Shown here piece after piece: positions 17,798 through 25,419 of a stretch of DNA of 64,000 bases. The translations under genes were made by a program, and so were the position numbers. The stretch is from Caulobacter sp. UNC279MFTsu5.1. GTDB taxonomy: Bacteria; Pseudomonadota; Alphaproteobacteria; Caulobacterales; Caulobacteraceae. The notes beneath the pieces are model-generated. The model was not told where the DNA came from. It did no database searches and saw nothing but the letters and a program-made list of their open reading frames with translations. The number at the start of each line of letters is the position of its first letter. Within the stretch, counting starts at the first letter, position 1. The stretch spans positions 103,523-167,522 of the forward strand of contig NZ_FORN01000007.1 of NCBI RefSeq assembly GCF_900114015.1, read 5' to 3'.

Positions 17798-18319
17798 CCC
17801 TCTCCCGGAGGGGAGAGGGAGGGGCCCGCCGCGCAGCGGTGGGAGGGTGAGGGGTGACGCCGTTAAAAGTGAAACCCTGATTACTTTGCTTGCCACGTTC
17901 CCGATTTGATCTGTTCATCTCGTCATGAACCCGATCCCCAACGCCCGCCGTCTACGTCGCGGCCAGACCTTGGCCGAGGAAAAGCTCTGGGCGATCGTGC
18001 GAGGTCGCCGGCTCAATGGCTGCAAGTTTCGCCGCCAAGTCCCGATCGATCGTTATTTCGCGGACTTCGCCTGCTGGGATGCGAAGCTCGTCGTGGAACT
18101 GGACGGTCCGTCGCACGAGGACCGAGAGCTTCATGACTTGGCGCGGACTGAGATTCTGGAACGTTCTGGATATCGTGTCCTGCGGTTCGACAACGAGCTT
18201 GTGCTGGCCGACCCTGGCGGCGTGGCCGAGGCCATCGGCGCGGCGCTCCGGCTAAGGGCGTGACCCCTCACCCTCCCACGCTTCGCGCGGGCCCCTCCCT
18301 CTCCCCTCCGGGAGAGGGG
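17798..18319. mobile_element. DUF559 unit 1: nuclease gene between inverted G repeats
   Basis: A 522-bp unit bounded by two ~60-bp G repeats in inverted orientation (17798-17858 and 18260-18319), which match almost completely after reverse complementing. The only gene inside is the DUF559 protein at 17925. The second unit in the window (40437-40966, 530 bp) has the same order and spacing and the same use of the repeat edge as stop codon. Mobility is inferred; no transposase is present. Confidence 0.65.
17925..18263 (+). CDS. DUF559 (Vsr/PD-(D/E)XK-like) endonuclease domain protein
   Basis: A 112-residue protein consisting of one DUF559 domain, related to very-short-patch-repair and PD-(D/E)XK nucleases. 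The probable metal-binding residues are D47 (YFADF), E59 and D60 (VVELDG), and a conserved H64. Basic residues RRQVPIDR precede the strand. Enzymatic activity is inferred from the family, not shown. Direct comparison with the second copy in this window gives 66 identities over 112 ungapped positions, with all catalytic positions aligned. Its TGA stop (18261-18263) lies in the first bases of the right-hand repeat. GC is lower than in neighbours, suggesting transfer. Confidence 0.85.
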   Translation: MNPIPNARRLRRGQTLAEEKLWAIVRGRRLNGCKFRRQVPIDRYFADFACWDAKLVVELDGPSHEDRELHDLARTEILERSGYRVLRFDNELVLADPGGVAEAIGAALRLRA

Positions 18320-18322
18320 GGG

Positions 18323-18742
18323 TCAGGGCAAAGCCACCTTCGGCAGCGTGTCCTTGGTTTCGCAGGCCACGCGGCCGGCGCCGCCGGCGGCGCCCTTGAT
18401 GTCCTCGATCTTCTCGCCCGTGCGCCAGCCCTTGGGCAGGCCCTGGTCGCCGGTGAAGTCCATGCCCAGGTCGATCCACTTGTCGGTCGCGCAGTCGAGG
18501 GCGAACACCATGATCGGGCCCTTGTCGGCCGGCCAGCCCTTGTAGGGGCCGTTGGGCCGGCCCTCGGCGATGCGGATCACGATCAGGCCGGAGGTCTGGT
18601 CCATCCGCATGAAATCGGCGTCGTAGAAGATCTTGGCCTCGCCGGGGGAGGGCTTCCAGTTCTCGGCCCGAACCGCGCCGACCGTCGCCGTCGCCAGGCC
18701 CAGGACGGTCACGCCAAGCAAACACAGACCAAGCCGCCACAT
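18323..18742 (-). CDS. Secreted protein of unknown function
   Basis: A 139-residue frame with a signal peptide (RLGLCLLGVTVLGLATATVG, cleavage near VRA-ENW, residue ~26). The mature part has a beta-rich pattern (EAKIFYDADFMRMDQTSGLI, VIRIAEGRPNG) and two Cys (ALDCATDKW, GRVACETKD), which could form a disulfide in the periplasm. It has the look of the small adhesin-E or CNP1-like envelope proteins, but the match is too weak to name. It lies directly against the right end of DUF559 unit 1, its stop being 4 bp from the repeat. Confidence 0.7.
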   Translation of the reverse strand: MWRLGLCLLGVTVLGLATATVGAVRAENWKPSPGEAKIFYDADFMRMDQTSGLIVIRIAEGRPNGPYKGWPADKGPIMVFALDCATDKWIDLGMDFTGDQGLPKGWRTGEKIEDIKGAAGGAGRVACETKDTLPKVALP

Positions 18743-18819
18743 TGGGCGTCCTCCCCGTATTTTATCGCTGGGAACAGGCTACGCCTGACAAGCTTGGGCG
18801 GCAAGTTCCCAGAACGGCG

Positions 18820-19479
18820 TTATCCCTCCCGCGCGGCCCGGCGCGCCTCCAGCCCCTGGGCGATGGCGGCGTTGATCGCCGCGACGCCGGCCGCCGGACC
18901 GCCGGGGTGCTTCCAGACCCCGGCCGAGACGGCCAGGAAGTCGGCCCCCGCCGCGGCCAGGCCGGCGGCGTTGTCGGCGGTGATCCCGCCGATCGCCACC
19001 GATGGGACCTCCATGGTTTCCTGCCAGATCGACAGGATCTCCGGGTCGGCGGTGGTCGGGGCGTCCTTGGTGGTGGTCGGGAAGAAGGCCCCGAAGGCCA
19101 CGTAGTCGGCCCCGGCCTCGGCGGCCTCCATGGCCAGGTGGCGGCTGTCGTGGCAGGTGACGCCGATCATCGCGTTGGGCCCCATGATCTTGCGGGCCTC
19201 CTTGTAGGGCGTGTCGCTCTGGCCGACATGGACGCCGTCGCAGCCCAGGCGCGCGGCCAGGTCGGGACGGTCGTTGAGGATCACCGCCACGTCGCGCGAC
19301 CGGGCGATGGGGCTCAGCACCTGGACGGCGGCGGCGATCACGTCGTCGGGGGCGTCCTTCAGGCGGATCTGCAGCGCGGCCACGTCGCCCCCGTCCAGGG
19401 CGGCGGCCAAGTCGCGGCCGAAGGCGGCCAGGTCGTCCAGGGCCGGCGGGGTGATCAGGTAGAGGCGGCAGTCGGTCAT
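18820..19479 (-). CDS. thiE: Thiamine-phosphate synthase
   Basis: A 219-residue TIM-barrel enzyme that joins hydroxymethylpyrimidine diphosphate to thiazole phosphate, the coupling step of thiamine biosynthesis. Motifs [63 protein letters not shown] (in parts) and [12 protein letters not shown] are all in family order. The CDS stands alone; no TPP riboswitch is recognisable in the 100 bp upstream. The C-terminal tail is short and basic. The start at 19479 gives the expected N-terminus. Confidence 0.93.
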   Translation of the reverse strand: MTDCRLYLITPPALDDLAAFGRDLAAALDGGDVAALQIRLKDAPDDVIAAAVQVLSPIARSRDVAVILNDRPDLAARLGCDGVHVGQSDTPYKEARKIMGPNAMIGVTCHDSRHLAMEAAEAGADYVAFGAFFPTTTKDAPTTADPEILSIWQETMEVPSVAIGGITADNAAGLAAAGADFLAVSAGVWKHPGGPAAGVAAINAAIAQGLEARRAAREG

Positions 19480-19583
19480 GGGCCGGGATTACGCCGATTT
19501 GCCTGAAGGCGCGAGAGCGGCGCCCGCTGAGTGGGTTTGTCGCACTGCGAGTCAGTTGCAAAAGCCCTTCGTCTCAGCTACAT

Positions 19584-19602
19584 GAGAATGACAATCATTC
19601 GG
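19584..19602 (+). promoter_or_regulatory. Fur box upstream of bfd-bfr
   Basis: GAGAATGACAATCATTCGG matches 14 of 19 positions of the classical Fur box GATAATGATAATCATTATC. It ends 14 bp before the bfd start, so iron-dependent control by Fur is expected. Confidence 0.75.
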
Positions 19603-19616
19603 CGGGACCTGTTTCC

Positions 19617-19802
19617 TTGTACGTCTGCAACTGTAACGGCATTCGCGAGCGGGAAGTCCGCGCCGCCATCGACGCCGGGGCCACCCGCCCGGCCGACGTG
19701 TTCCGTCACAAGGGCTGCCAGGCCCAGTGCGCCAAGTGCGTCTGCGAGATGCGCCAGATGATCCAGGACAACCGCCAGGCCCTGGCCTTCGCCGCCGAAT
19801 AA
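19617..19802 (+). CDS. bfd: Bacterioferritin-associated ferredoxin
   Basis: A 61-residue [2Fe-2S] protein that docks on bacterioferritin and supplies electrons to release stored iron. The cluster ligands C4, C6, C38 and C41 (YVCNCNGI, CQAQCAKCVCEM) are in Bfd spacing, with extra cysteines at 34 and 43. The start is TTG at 19617; no ATG or GTG gives the conserved N-terminal MYVC. It is followed by bacterioferritin on the same strand, 155 bp away, and preceded by a Fur box. Confidence 0.92.
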   Translation: MYVCNCNGIREREVRAAIDAGATRPADVFRHKGCQAQCAKCVCEMRQMIQDNRQALAFAAE

Positions 19803-19957
19803 TCGGCCGGGATGAGCGGATCTTAGGGTGTTTTCCGCTCACGCGAAGCAGTCTCACGCTTTTCCGTGAGGCTGAGAAACACTTGCAGACATAGCGGTTG
19901 ATGCAATCTGGCCGATGGATCAGGGTCCCCCGGAATTTCGAATCTGAGGAGGCCGCC

Positions 19958-20437
19958 ATGCAAGGCGATCCCGGCATCATCCGGCTCTTGAACGCGGTGC
20001 TCACCAACGAGCTGACGGCGGTGAACCAGTACTTCCTGCACGCGCGGATGTACGACAACTGGGGCTTCAAGCGCCTGGGCAAGATCACCTACGACGAGTC
20101 GATCGGCGAGATGAAGCACGCTGACAAGCTGATCAACCGCATCCTGTTCCTGGAAGGCCTGCCCAACCTGCAGGACCTGCACAAGCTGAAGATCGGCGAG
20201 ACCGTGCCCGAATGCCTGGCCAGCGACCTGTCGGTCGAGCTGGGCGGCCGCGAGACCCTGATCCCCGGGATCATCCAGTGCGAACAGGCCCGCGACTATG
20301 TCAGCCGCGAACTGCTGCGCGAGATTCTCAGCGACACCGAGGAGCACATCGACTTCCTCGAGATGCAGCTGGGCCTGGTCAAGTCGCTGGGCGAGCAGAA
20401 CTACCTGCAGAGCGCCGTGGGCGAACTGCCGGCCTAG
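19958..20437 (+). CDS. bfr: Bacterioferritin
   Basis: A 159-residue four-helix-bundle iron store that forms a 24-mer and oxidises Fe(II) at a di-iron centre. Ferroxidase ligands E18, Y25 (nearby), E51 and H54 and the haem ligand M52 (DESIGEMKHADKL) are present, and the later E/H pair sits in DTEEHIDFLEMQ. GAGGAGG at 19946 precedes the ATG at 19958. It shares the Fur-controlled region with bfd and probably exchanges iron through it. A half E repeat (19807-19824) lies between the two genes. Confidence 0.96.
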   Translation: MQGDPGIIRLLNAVLTNELTAVNQYFLHARMYDNWGFKRLGKITYDESIGEMKHADKLINRILFLEGLPNLQDLHKLKIGETVPECLASDLSVELGGRETLIPGIIQCEQARDYVSRELLREILSDTEEHIDFLEMQLGLVKSLGEQNYLQSAVGELPA

Positions 20438-20455
20438 GGATCTGGCGACGGAGGG

Positions 20456-20587
20456 ACGCCCCCTCCGTCGGGCTTCGCCCGCCACCTCCCCCGTTTCACG
20501 GGGGAGGAGAGAGATGCTGCATCTTCCTCACCCGCGCAGCGGGGGAGGTGGCGCGATGCGAATACGCAGCGTGACGGAGGGGGCGTC
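20456..20587. repeat. A-family palindromic repeat (copy 2)
   Basis: A 132-bp composite palindrome with ends GACGCCCCCTCCGTC and GACGGAGGGGGCGTC, and inner hairpins around CACCTCCCCCG and GCGGGGGAGGTGGCG. Confidence 0.82.
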
Positions 20588-20702
20588 CCTCTGACGGCGG
20601 GCAGTGCGGAACGCGACCCTCGAAACCCTCGAAACCCCTTCGTGGCCTGGGAACCAAGCTCCAGCTAGACGGTTACAAGCATGTTTAGCGAGGAGTTCCG
20701 TC

Positions 20703-21293
20703 ATGCACATCCCGAACGGCCGGTCCCCCGGGAGGCGGGCTCACGCCGGCCGCGAGTCGTTCGAGATGGACGTCAAGGCCGACACCGCCAGCACGGCCGG
20801 CGCGCAACTGGTCTTGGGCCTGGCCCTGGCCGGCGGCGCGATCCTGGCCTCGACCCTGCTGGGCCGCCGCCACGAGCGGATGATCGACGACGAGGAATAT
20901 GCGGTCGGCTACGCCGAGATGCACGAGCCGGTCGCCCATCAGCCCAAGGCCCTGACCAGCCTGATCCTGCCGCCGCTGTTCATCGCCATGACCCTGTCGG
21001 GCCTGCGCATCTGGAACGCGCCGTCCAGCCCCACCCGCACCCGGGCTCTCACCCTCTGGAGCCTGGTCCAGGGCTTCAACGCCCTCTGGCTGGCCCTCGG
21101 CGCCAAGCGCGTCGGGGGTCAGCTTGCGGCCGCGACCGCGTCCCTGGCCGCCTCGGGCGCCTATGCGCTGCAGGCCCGCAAGCTGGTGAGCCCGGCCTCG
21201 GGCTTCAACAGCCCCTACCTGGGCTGGCTGGGCTTCGCCAACGCCCTGACCGAGGAGCTGTGGAAGCGCCCGCGCCGGGTGACCGTCCACTGA
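20703..21293 (+). CDS. TspO/MBR-family membrane protein
   Basis: A 196-residue protein with five hydrophobic segments. The N-terminal tail is longer than usual. Family features are RIWNAPSSPTRTRALTLWSL, FNALWLALGAKRVG (the tryptophan-containing fourth-helix motif) and the end PYLGWLGFANALTEELWKR, which matches the PYLxWxxFAxxLN end of TspO proteins. TspO binds porphyrins and affects tetrapyrrole or stress responses in alphaproteobacteria. AGGAG at 20691 with 7-nt spacing supports the ATG at 20703. The match is divergent in the first helices, so the exact role is uncertain. Confidence 0.72.
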   Translation: MHIPNGRSPGRRAHAGRESFEMDVKADTASTAGAQLVLGLALAGGAILASTLLGRRHERMIDDEEYAVGYAEMHEPVAHQPKALTSLILPPLFIAMTLSGLRIWNAPSSPTRTRALTLWSLVQGFNALWLALGAKRVGGQLAAATASLAASGAYALQARKLVSPASGFNSPYLGWLGFANALTEELWKRPRRVTVH

Positions 21294-21381
21294 AATAACA
21301 CCGGTTCCCAGTCGTTCAGGGGCCGTTCAGGCGGCCACGCCTTAGCTTCCCTCAAAGCCGCGCTTAGGGGGGAGCTTTCAC

Positions 21382-22020
21382 ATGAATCGTCGTCTCTGGA
21401 TCCTGGGGGCCGCTGTCGCGACCGCCGCCCTGGCCGGTTGCGCCACCATGAGCCAGGAGGCCTGCCTGCAGGGCGACTGGGCCGGCGTCGGCTTCAAGGA
21501 CGGCCAGGCGGGGCGGCCGCAGAGCCGCCTGGACGAGCACGCCAAGGCCTGCGCCAAGGCCGGGGTGATCCCCGAGGCCGCGCCCTATTTCGCGGCCCGA
21601 GACCAGGGGCTGAAGCTCTATTGCACCCAGGACCGCGGCTTCGACGAGGCGCGCAACGGCAATTCCTATGCCGGAGTCTGCCCGCAGGGGGCCGAGCGCG
21701 GCTTCCTGGTCGGCTATGCCGACGGCCAGCTGGTCCACGACGCCGTCTCGCGCCTCAACCAGGCGGAATCGGACCGCGACAGCGCCGACCACCGCGCCGA
21801 GAAGCGCGACCGCCAGGCGCAGGGCGTCGAGGACGAGCTGAGGAATCCCAAGCTCAATGACGAGCAGAAGCACGAGCTGCGCGATCGCCTGAACCGTCTG
21901 CGGGCCGAGCGCCGCCAGGCGGTGGAGGACGGCCGCCGCGCCGACTGGGCCGCCCGCGACGCCGCGCAGGAAGTGGCCGAGCTGCGGCATCGGTTCGGGG
22001 CGCGGTATGGGGGATGGTGA
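21382..22020 (+). CDS. DUF2799-family lipoprotein
   Basis: A 212-residue protein with a lipoprotein signal peptide (RRLWILGAAVATAALAGC; lipobox LAG-C19). The mature part carries the DUF2799 pattern (GDWAGVGFKDGQAGRPQSRL, HAKACAKAGV, YCTQDRGFDEARNGNSYAG, GFLVGYADGQ). A long charged coiled coil follows (about 130-200) rich in RDR, AER and RRQ. It should be anchored to the periplasmic face of a membrane. Function is unknown. It stands alone, with a repeat directly downstream. Confidence 0.82.
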   Translation: MNRRLWILGAAVATAALAGCATMSQEACLQGDWAGVGFKDGQAGRPQSRLDEHAKACAKAGVIPEAAPYFAARDQGLKLYCTQDRGFDEARNGNSYAGVCPQGAERGFLVGYADGQLVHDAVSRLNQAESDRDSADHRAEKRDRQAQGVEDELRNPKLNDEQKHELRDRLNRLRAERRQAVEDGRRADWAARDAAQEVAELRHRFGARYGGW

Positions 22021-22026
22021 GCGCGG

Positions 22027-22147
22027 CCGGCCGCCCCCTCAGCGCGCCACTCCCCCCGCTGCGCGGGTGAGGAGGATGTCGCGCTGACCTTCTCCTCCCC
22101 CGTGAAACGGGGGAGGTGGCGGGCGAAGCCCGACGGAGGGGGCGTCC
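22027..22147. repeat. A-family palindromic repeat (copy 3)
   Basis: A composite palindrome with GACGGAGGGGGCGTC at its right end and a CACTCCCCCCGC/GTGAGGAGG inner part. It lies between the convergent DUF2799 and bufferin-operon genes. Confidence 0.78.
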
Positions 22148-22148
22148 G

Positions 22149-22595
22149 TCACCGTATCCCCACCACCCGGTCCAGACTCCACCGCCCCCCGCCCCTCGCC
22201 GCCAGGAACAGCAGGATCGCCGCCCACGACAGGTGGGTGCTCCAGGCGTCGGGATAGACGAACACCTCGATCACCAGGGTCATGCCGAGGAAGGCCAGGG
22301 CCGAGAGCCGGGTGAACAGGCCCAGCACCAGCAGGATCGAGAACAGGTGCTCGCTGTAGGTCGCCAGGTGGGCGGCCACGTCCGGCGGGATCAGCGGCAG
22401 GGCGTAGTCGTCGGCGAACAGCGAATAGGTCCCGTCGGTGATGTGCAGGATCCCGTCGACCTTGGTGCGGCCGGACAGGAAGAACACCGAGGCGACGCCC
22501 AGGCGGGCGACCAGGGCCAGCATGTCGTCGGGCAGGGCGCGATGGGCCAGGGCGGCCAGGGCGTCGAACGGGCGCTTCAGGGGCAGGGTGGTCAT
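22149..22595 (-). CDS. bufD: DoxX-family membrane protein of the bufferin operon
   Basis: A 148-residue membrane protein with four helices (LVARLGVASVFFLSGRTKVDG, LFSILLVLGLFTRLSALAF, FLGMTLVIEVFVYP, AAILLFLAARGGG). The FLSGRTKVDG start is typical of DoxX. Its start overlaps the stop of the DUF2063 gene by four bases, so it is the last gene of the bufA-B-C-D transcript. In bufferin operons the DoxX protein is a common fourth member whose role is not settled. The symbol follows that naming and is assigned by position. Confidence 0.85.
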   Translation of the reverse strand: MTTLPLKRPFDALAALAHRALPDDMLALVARLGVASVFFLSGRTKVDGILHITDGTYSLFADDYALPLIPPDVAAHLATYSEHLFSILLVLGLFTRLSALAFLGMTLVIEVFVYPDAWSTHLSWAAILLFLAARGGGRWSLDRVVGIR

Positions 22596-23374
22596 GCGGG
22601 ATCTCCAGGGGCGAGGCCGCTGAACACGCCGTCGGCGATCAGGGCGGCGAACAGGGCGGCAAGGTCGGCGGCGGGGTCGGCCTCGGCGGCGGCGGTGATC
22701 GCCTGGCCAAGGCTGGCGCCGTCGCGGGCTATGGCGTCCAGGAAGGCGAAGCCGGCGAGGTCGAGCTGGCGGCTGCGCACCGTGTCCTCGGGACGGACGA
22801 CCAGCACGCCTTGCGGGTCGTCGACCAGCGTCATCTCGCCCGGCTCGGGCGCGCGGGCCGCCAGCCACAGGCCGGGCAGGCCGCGGTCGAACCAGGCGAA
22901 GGCCAGGCTGGGGTGCAGGCGCGGCCGGGCGGCGGCCAGGACGTCCGGCGCCAGGGCGAAGGCCTCGGCGGCCAGAGGCTCGGCCTCCGGCGCGAACAGG
23001 GCGGTGGTCCACATCCGGTCGAGCCGGGCCATGGCCGGCAGGTAGGGCAGGTCGTCGGCCGGCGGAAAGCGCGCCAGCCAGTCCGCGAACCCCTCGCCAT
23101 AGGCCAGCAACGCCGCGCCGGCCGGCGGATTGTCGCGGGCGAACAGGGCGGCGGCGGCCCGGAACCAGTCGTCGCCGACCAGGCTGGCCACGGTCGGGAA
23201 ATTGGCCGCTAGGGCGTCGATGCAGCCCTTGGCGATGGTGTTGCGATAGACCGACAGGCCGGCGGGTTCGGCCTCGCCGTCCGGCAGCCAGGCGGCGAGG
23301 GGGGCGGCGGTGCGTTCGGCCAGGGCGGCGACGAAGGCGTCCTGGAACTGGCTCAAGGCGCTTTGCATCGTCAT
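22592..23374 (-). CDS. bufC: DUF2063 (BufC-like) partner of the MNIO enzyme
   Basis: A 260-residue protein. The N-terminal DUF2063 domain is clear (FQDAFVAALAERTAAPLAAW, GLSVYRNTIAKGCIDALAAN-FPTVASLVG and LPYLPAMARLDRMW). The C-terminal half resembles a winged-helix or PqqD-like recognition region. In bufferin systems such proteins pair with the DUF692 oxidase and help it bind its precursor peptide. It overlaps both neighbours by four bases (ATGA junctions), so bufB, bufC and bufD are tightly coupled. Length is normal. Confidence 0.9.
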   Translation of the reverse strand: MTMQSALSQFQDAFVAALAERTAAPLAAWLPDGEAEPAGLSVYRNTIAKGCIDALAANFPTVASLVGDDWFRAAAALFARDNPPAGAALLAYGEGFADWLARFPPADDLPYLPAMARLDRMWTTALFAPEAEPLAAEAFALAPDVLAAARPRLHPSLAFAWFDRGLPGLWLAARAPEPGEMTLVDDPQGVLVVRPEDTVRSRQLDLAGFAFLDAIARDGASLGQAITAAAEADPAADLAALFAALIADGVFSGLAPGDPA

Positions 23375-24231
23375 TCTCCCGACGCGGCCGGGAGCGGCTG
23401 GGGACGGGCGCCTGCGCCTGTCCCCGTCAGCATGCCGTGCGCGCGGTCCCGCTCGGCCATCAGCACGGCGAACGCGGGGACGTCGTCGTCGCGCTCGATC
23501 AGGGTCGGGCGGGGGCCGATACGGTCGACCAGGCGGCGGTACAGGACCCAGACGGGCTCGGCGACCGGCGCGCCGTGGGTGTCGATCAGCAGGGCCGAGC
23601 CGCCTTCATCCGGGCCGTGGCCGGCCAGGTGGATCTCGCCGACCGCCTCGGCGGGCAGGGCGTCCAGATAGGCCTCGGCCGCGTAGCCCAGGTTGCTGGC
23701 GCTGACGAACACGTTGTTGACGTCGACCAGCAGGCCGCAGCCGGTGCGGCGGGTCAGGTCGATCAGGAAATCGGTCTCGTCGAGGTCGTGGCCGGCCAGC
23801 GGCAGGTACAGCGACGGGTTCTCGACCAGGATCGTCCGTCCCAGGACGTCCTGGGTGCGGCCGATGTTGCCGGCGATGCGGTCAAGGGCGGCGCGGGTGC
23901 GGGGAAAGGGCAGCAGGTCGGGCTGGTGGACGCCGCGCCAGGCGCTCCAGGCCAGGTGCTCGGAGACCACGAACGGCGCGAACCGGTCGGCCAGGGCCTT
24001 CAGGGCGGCCAGGTGGCCGGGATCCGGATCGGCGTCGGCCGCCAGGGACAGGCCCACCCCGTGCAGCGACAGCGGACGCCGCTCGCGGATCGCCTCCAGC
24101 GCGCGCAGGCGCGGCCCGCCGGCGGCCATGTAGTTCTCGGGATGGACCTCGAACCACAGGCCGTCGGCGTCGCTGACGAGCGCTTCGGCGTAGTGCTGGG
24201 GCTTGAGGCCGAGGCCGGCGGTGGGGGGCAT
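23371..24231 (-). CDS. bufB: DUF692 multinuclear non-heme iron oxidase (BufB-like)
   Basis: A 286-residue TIM-barrel enzyme of the MNIO (DUF692) family, which uses two or three irons and O2 to modify cysteines in peptides. Family motifs with His, Asp and Glu ligands are visible: WFEVHPENYM, LHGVGLSLAAD, VSEHLAWSAW, LVENPSLYL, GLLVDVNNVFVSA, GEIHLAGHG and LIDTHGAPV. In bufferin operons the enzyme converts precursor cysteines to thiooxazole groups that bind copper. It lies 141 bp after bufA, separated from it by a D-family repeat, and is coupled to bufC. Confidence 0.93.
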   Translation of the reverse strand: MPPTAGLGLKPQHYAEALVSDADGLWFEVHPENYMAAGGPRLRALEAIRERRPLSLHGVGLSLAADADPDPGHLAALKALADRFAPFVVSEHLAWSAWRGVHQPDLLPFPRTRAALDRIAGNIGRTQDVLGRTILVENPSLYLPLAGHDLDETDFLIDLTRRTGCGLLVDVNNVFVSASNLGYAAEAYLDALPAEAVGEIHLAGHGPDEGGSALLIDTHGAPVAEPVWVLYRRLVDRIGPRPTLIERDDDVPAFAVLMAERDRAHGMLTGTGAGARPQPLPAASGE

Positions 24232-24248
24232 CTTTTCAATCCAAACCT

Positions 24249-24348
24249 GTCATCCCGGACAAGCGAAGCGCAGATCCGGGACCGCCGGAAACGCATGCGC
24301 TCTGGGTCGGTCCCGGATCTTCGCGCTGCACGCTACGTCCGGGATGAC
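24249..24348. repeat. D-family palindromic repeat inside the bufferin operon
   Basis: A 100-bp element (GTCATCCCGGACAAGC to CGTCCGGGATGAC) lies between bufA and bufB. It could stabilise the bufA part of the transcript or attenuate read-through, giving more precursor than enzyme. Confidence 0.78.
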
Positions 24349-24372
24349 AACGTTTTTTTGGAGCGGCTTTGC

Positions 24373-24651
24373 TTACGCCTTCGGCGTCAGCGAGCCCGTG
24401 CCGTTCGGGGTCTTGATGCTGGTGCAGGTGCCCTTGGCGACCTTCTTCCAGGCGTCGCCCTGATAGTCGACCTTGGAGGTGCCCGCGCAGCTGGTGCCGG
24501 CCCCGGCCTTGCAGTCGTTCTGGCCGGCCTTGGCCACGCCGTAGCACTTTTCCATCTCGGCCTTGGCCGGCTTCATGTCGTCGCGGGCCATGGCCGCGCC
24601 GGCGCTCAGGGCGAACACGGCGGCGAGGGCGAGGGCGGGGGTCTTGTGCAT
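24373..24651 (-). CDS. bufA: Bufferin-type precursor peptide (DUF2282)
   Basis: A 92-residue precursor with an intact Sec signal peptide ([20 protein letters not shown], cleavage near residue 22). The mature part has four cysteines at 36 (EKCYGVA), 47 (QNDCKAG), 55 (TSCAG) and 76 (GTCTS), the pattern of DUF2282 bufferins. In the Caulobacter bufferins, as I recall, central cysteines are converted to thiooxazole by the MNIO enzyme and the exported peptide then binds copper in the periplasm. The gene heads the leftward operon with bufB, bufC and a doxX gene. A candidate sigma-F promoter lies 75 bp upstream. Confidence 0.9.
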   Translation of the reverse strand: MHKTPALALAAVFALSAGAAMARDDMKPAKAEMEKCYGVAKAGQNDCKAGAGTSCAGTSKVDYQGDAWKKVAKGTCTSIKTPNGTGSLTPKA

Positions 24652-24725
24652 GAGGACGTTTCCTTCGTCTGGGTCCGGCCGCGCCCGGCGCCGTTCGTCG
24701 GCCCGTCCTGCGCGGTCAAGGGGGA

Positions 24726-24753
24726 GTTACGGACGGGGGCGGCGGAAGGTTAC
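24726..24753 (-). promoter_or_regulatory. Sigma-F-type promoter for the bufferin operon
   Basis: On the minus strand it reads GTAACC, 16 bases, CGTAAC. The -35 hexamer and the spacing are identical to those of the divergent sigF promoter at 24839. It lies 75 bp before the bufA start codon. Confidence 0.72.
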
Positions 24754-24838
24754 ACCGGTATCCGAACAAAAACGCGGCGCGCCGAAAATCGCCGGACCGG
24801 TTCCCGCCTCCCCCGCTTCCCGCCTTGAGCGACGCGGT

Positions 24839-24866
24839 GTAACCATCGGCCGATCTCGCGCGAACA
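24839..24866 (+). promoter_or_regulatory. Sigma-F-type autoregulatory promoter of sigF
   Basis: It reads GTAACC, 16 bases, CGAACA, the form I recall for SigF-dependent promoters in Caulobacter. The start site would fall only a few bases before the GTG at 24877, so the message would be almost leaderless or translation would begin further in. Confidence 0.75.
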
Positions 24867-24876
24867 AGGGGGAGGC

Positions 24877-25419
24877 GTGACGGAAACCGAAGCCGCCCTG
24901 AAGGCGCTGATGCTGCTGGGCCTGGACGGCGACGCCCCGGCCTATCGGCTGCTGCTGTCCCAGCTGGGCGGCCGGCTCCGCGTCTATTTCGAGCGCCGCA
25001 TGCGCGACGCTCCCGGCGATGTGGAGGATCTGGTGCAGGAGACCCTGATGGCGGTGCATACGCGGCGCGCGACCTATGATCGCGCCCAGCCGTTCACCCC
25101 CTGGGCCTTCGCCCTGGCGCGCTACAAGCTGATCGACCACTGGCGCCGCCGCAAGGTGCGGGCGGCCGTGCCGATCGACGACTATGTCGAGGTCCTAGCC
25201 GCCTACGCCCCCGAGCCTGGGTCGGCCATGGACCTGGATCGGGCGCTGGAGACCCTGCCCGAGCGCCAGCGCAGGCTGGTGCGCGACGTCAAGATCGAGG
25301 GCCTGAGCCTGGCCCAGGCCGGCGAACGGGCCGGCGTCTCGGAAGGCGCGGCCAAGGTCGCCCTGCACCGGGCGCTGAAGAGCCTGGGAGAAAGGATGCG
25401 CGGTCGTGCGGACGGATGA
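24877..25419 (+). CDS. sigF: ECF sigma factor (SigF-like, metal stress)
   Basis: A 180-residue ECF sigma factor with region 2 (YFERRMRDAPGDVEDLVQET, then LMAVHTRRATYDRAQPFTPW) and region 4 (LETLPERQRRLVRDVKIEGL, then SLAQAGERAGVSEGAAKVAL). It is followed with a 14-bp overlap by a DUF1109 anti-sigma gene and is divergent from a bufferin operon. That is the context of Caulobacter sigF-nrsF, which responds to chromium, cadmium and copper. The annotated start is GTG 24877. Because the predicted transcript starts close to it, the ATG at 24910 is a real alternative. It is presumably held inactive at the membrane by NrsF. Confidence 0.9.
   Translation: MTETEAALKALMLLGLDGDAPAYRLLLSQLGGRLRVYFERRMRDAPGDVEDLVQETLMAVHTRRATYDRAQPFTPWAFALARYKLIDHWRRRKVRAAVPIDDYVEVLAAYAPEPGSAMDLDRALETLPERQRRLVRDVKIEGLSLAQAGERAGVSEGAAKVALHRALKSLGERMRGRADG

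Noticed and set aside
19480..19583. Possible TPP riboswitch upstream of thiE
   Set aside because: I see no THI-box (CTGAGA) or matching helices in the 100 bp upstream.
20604..20702. Longer N-terminus for the TspO-like protein
   Set aside because: The upstream codons are not family-like and a good ribosome binding site supports the ATG at 20703.
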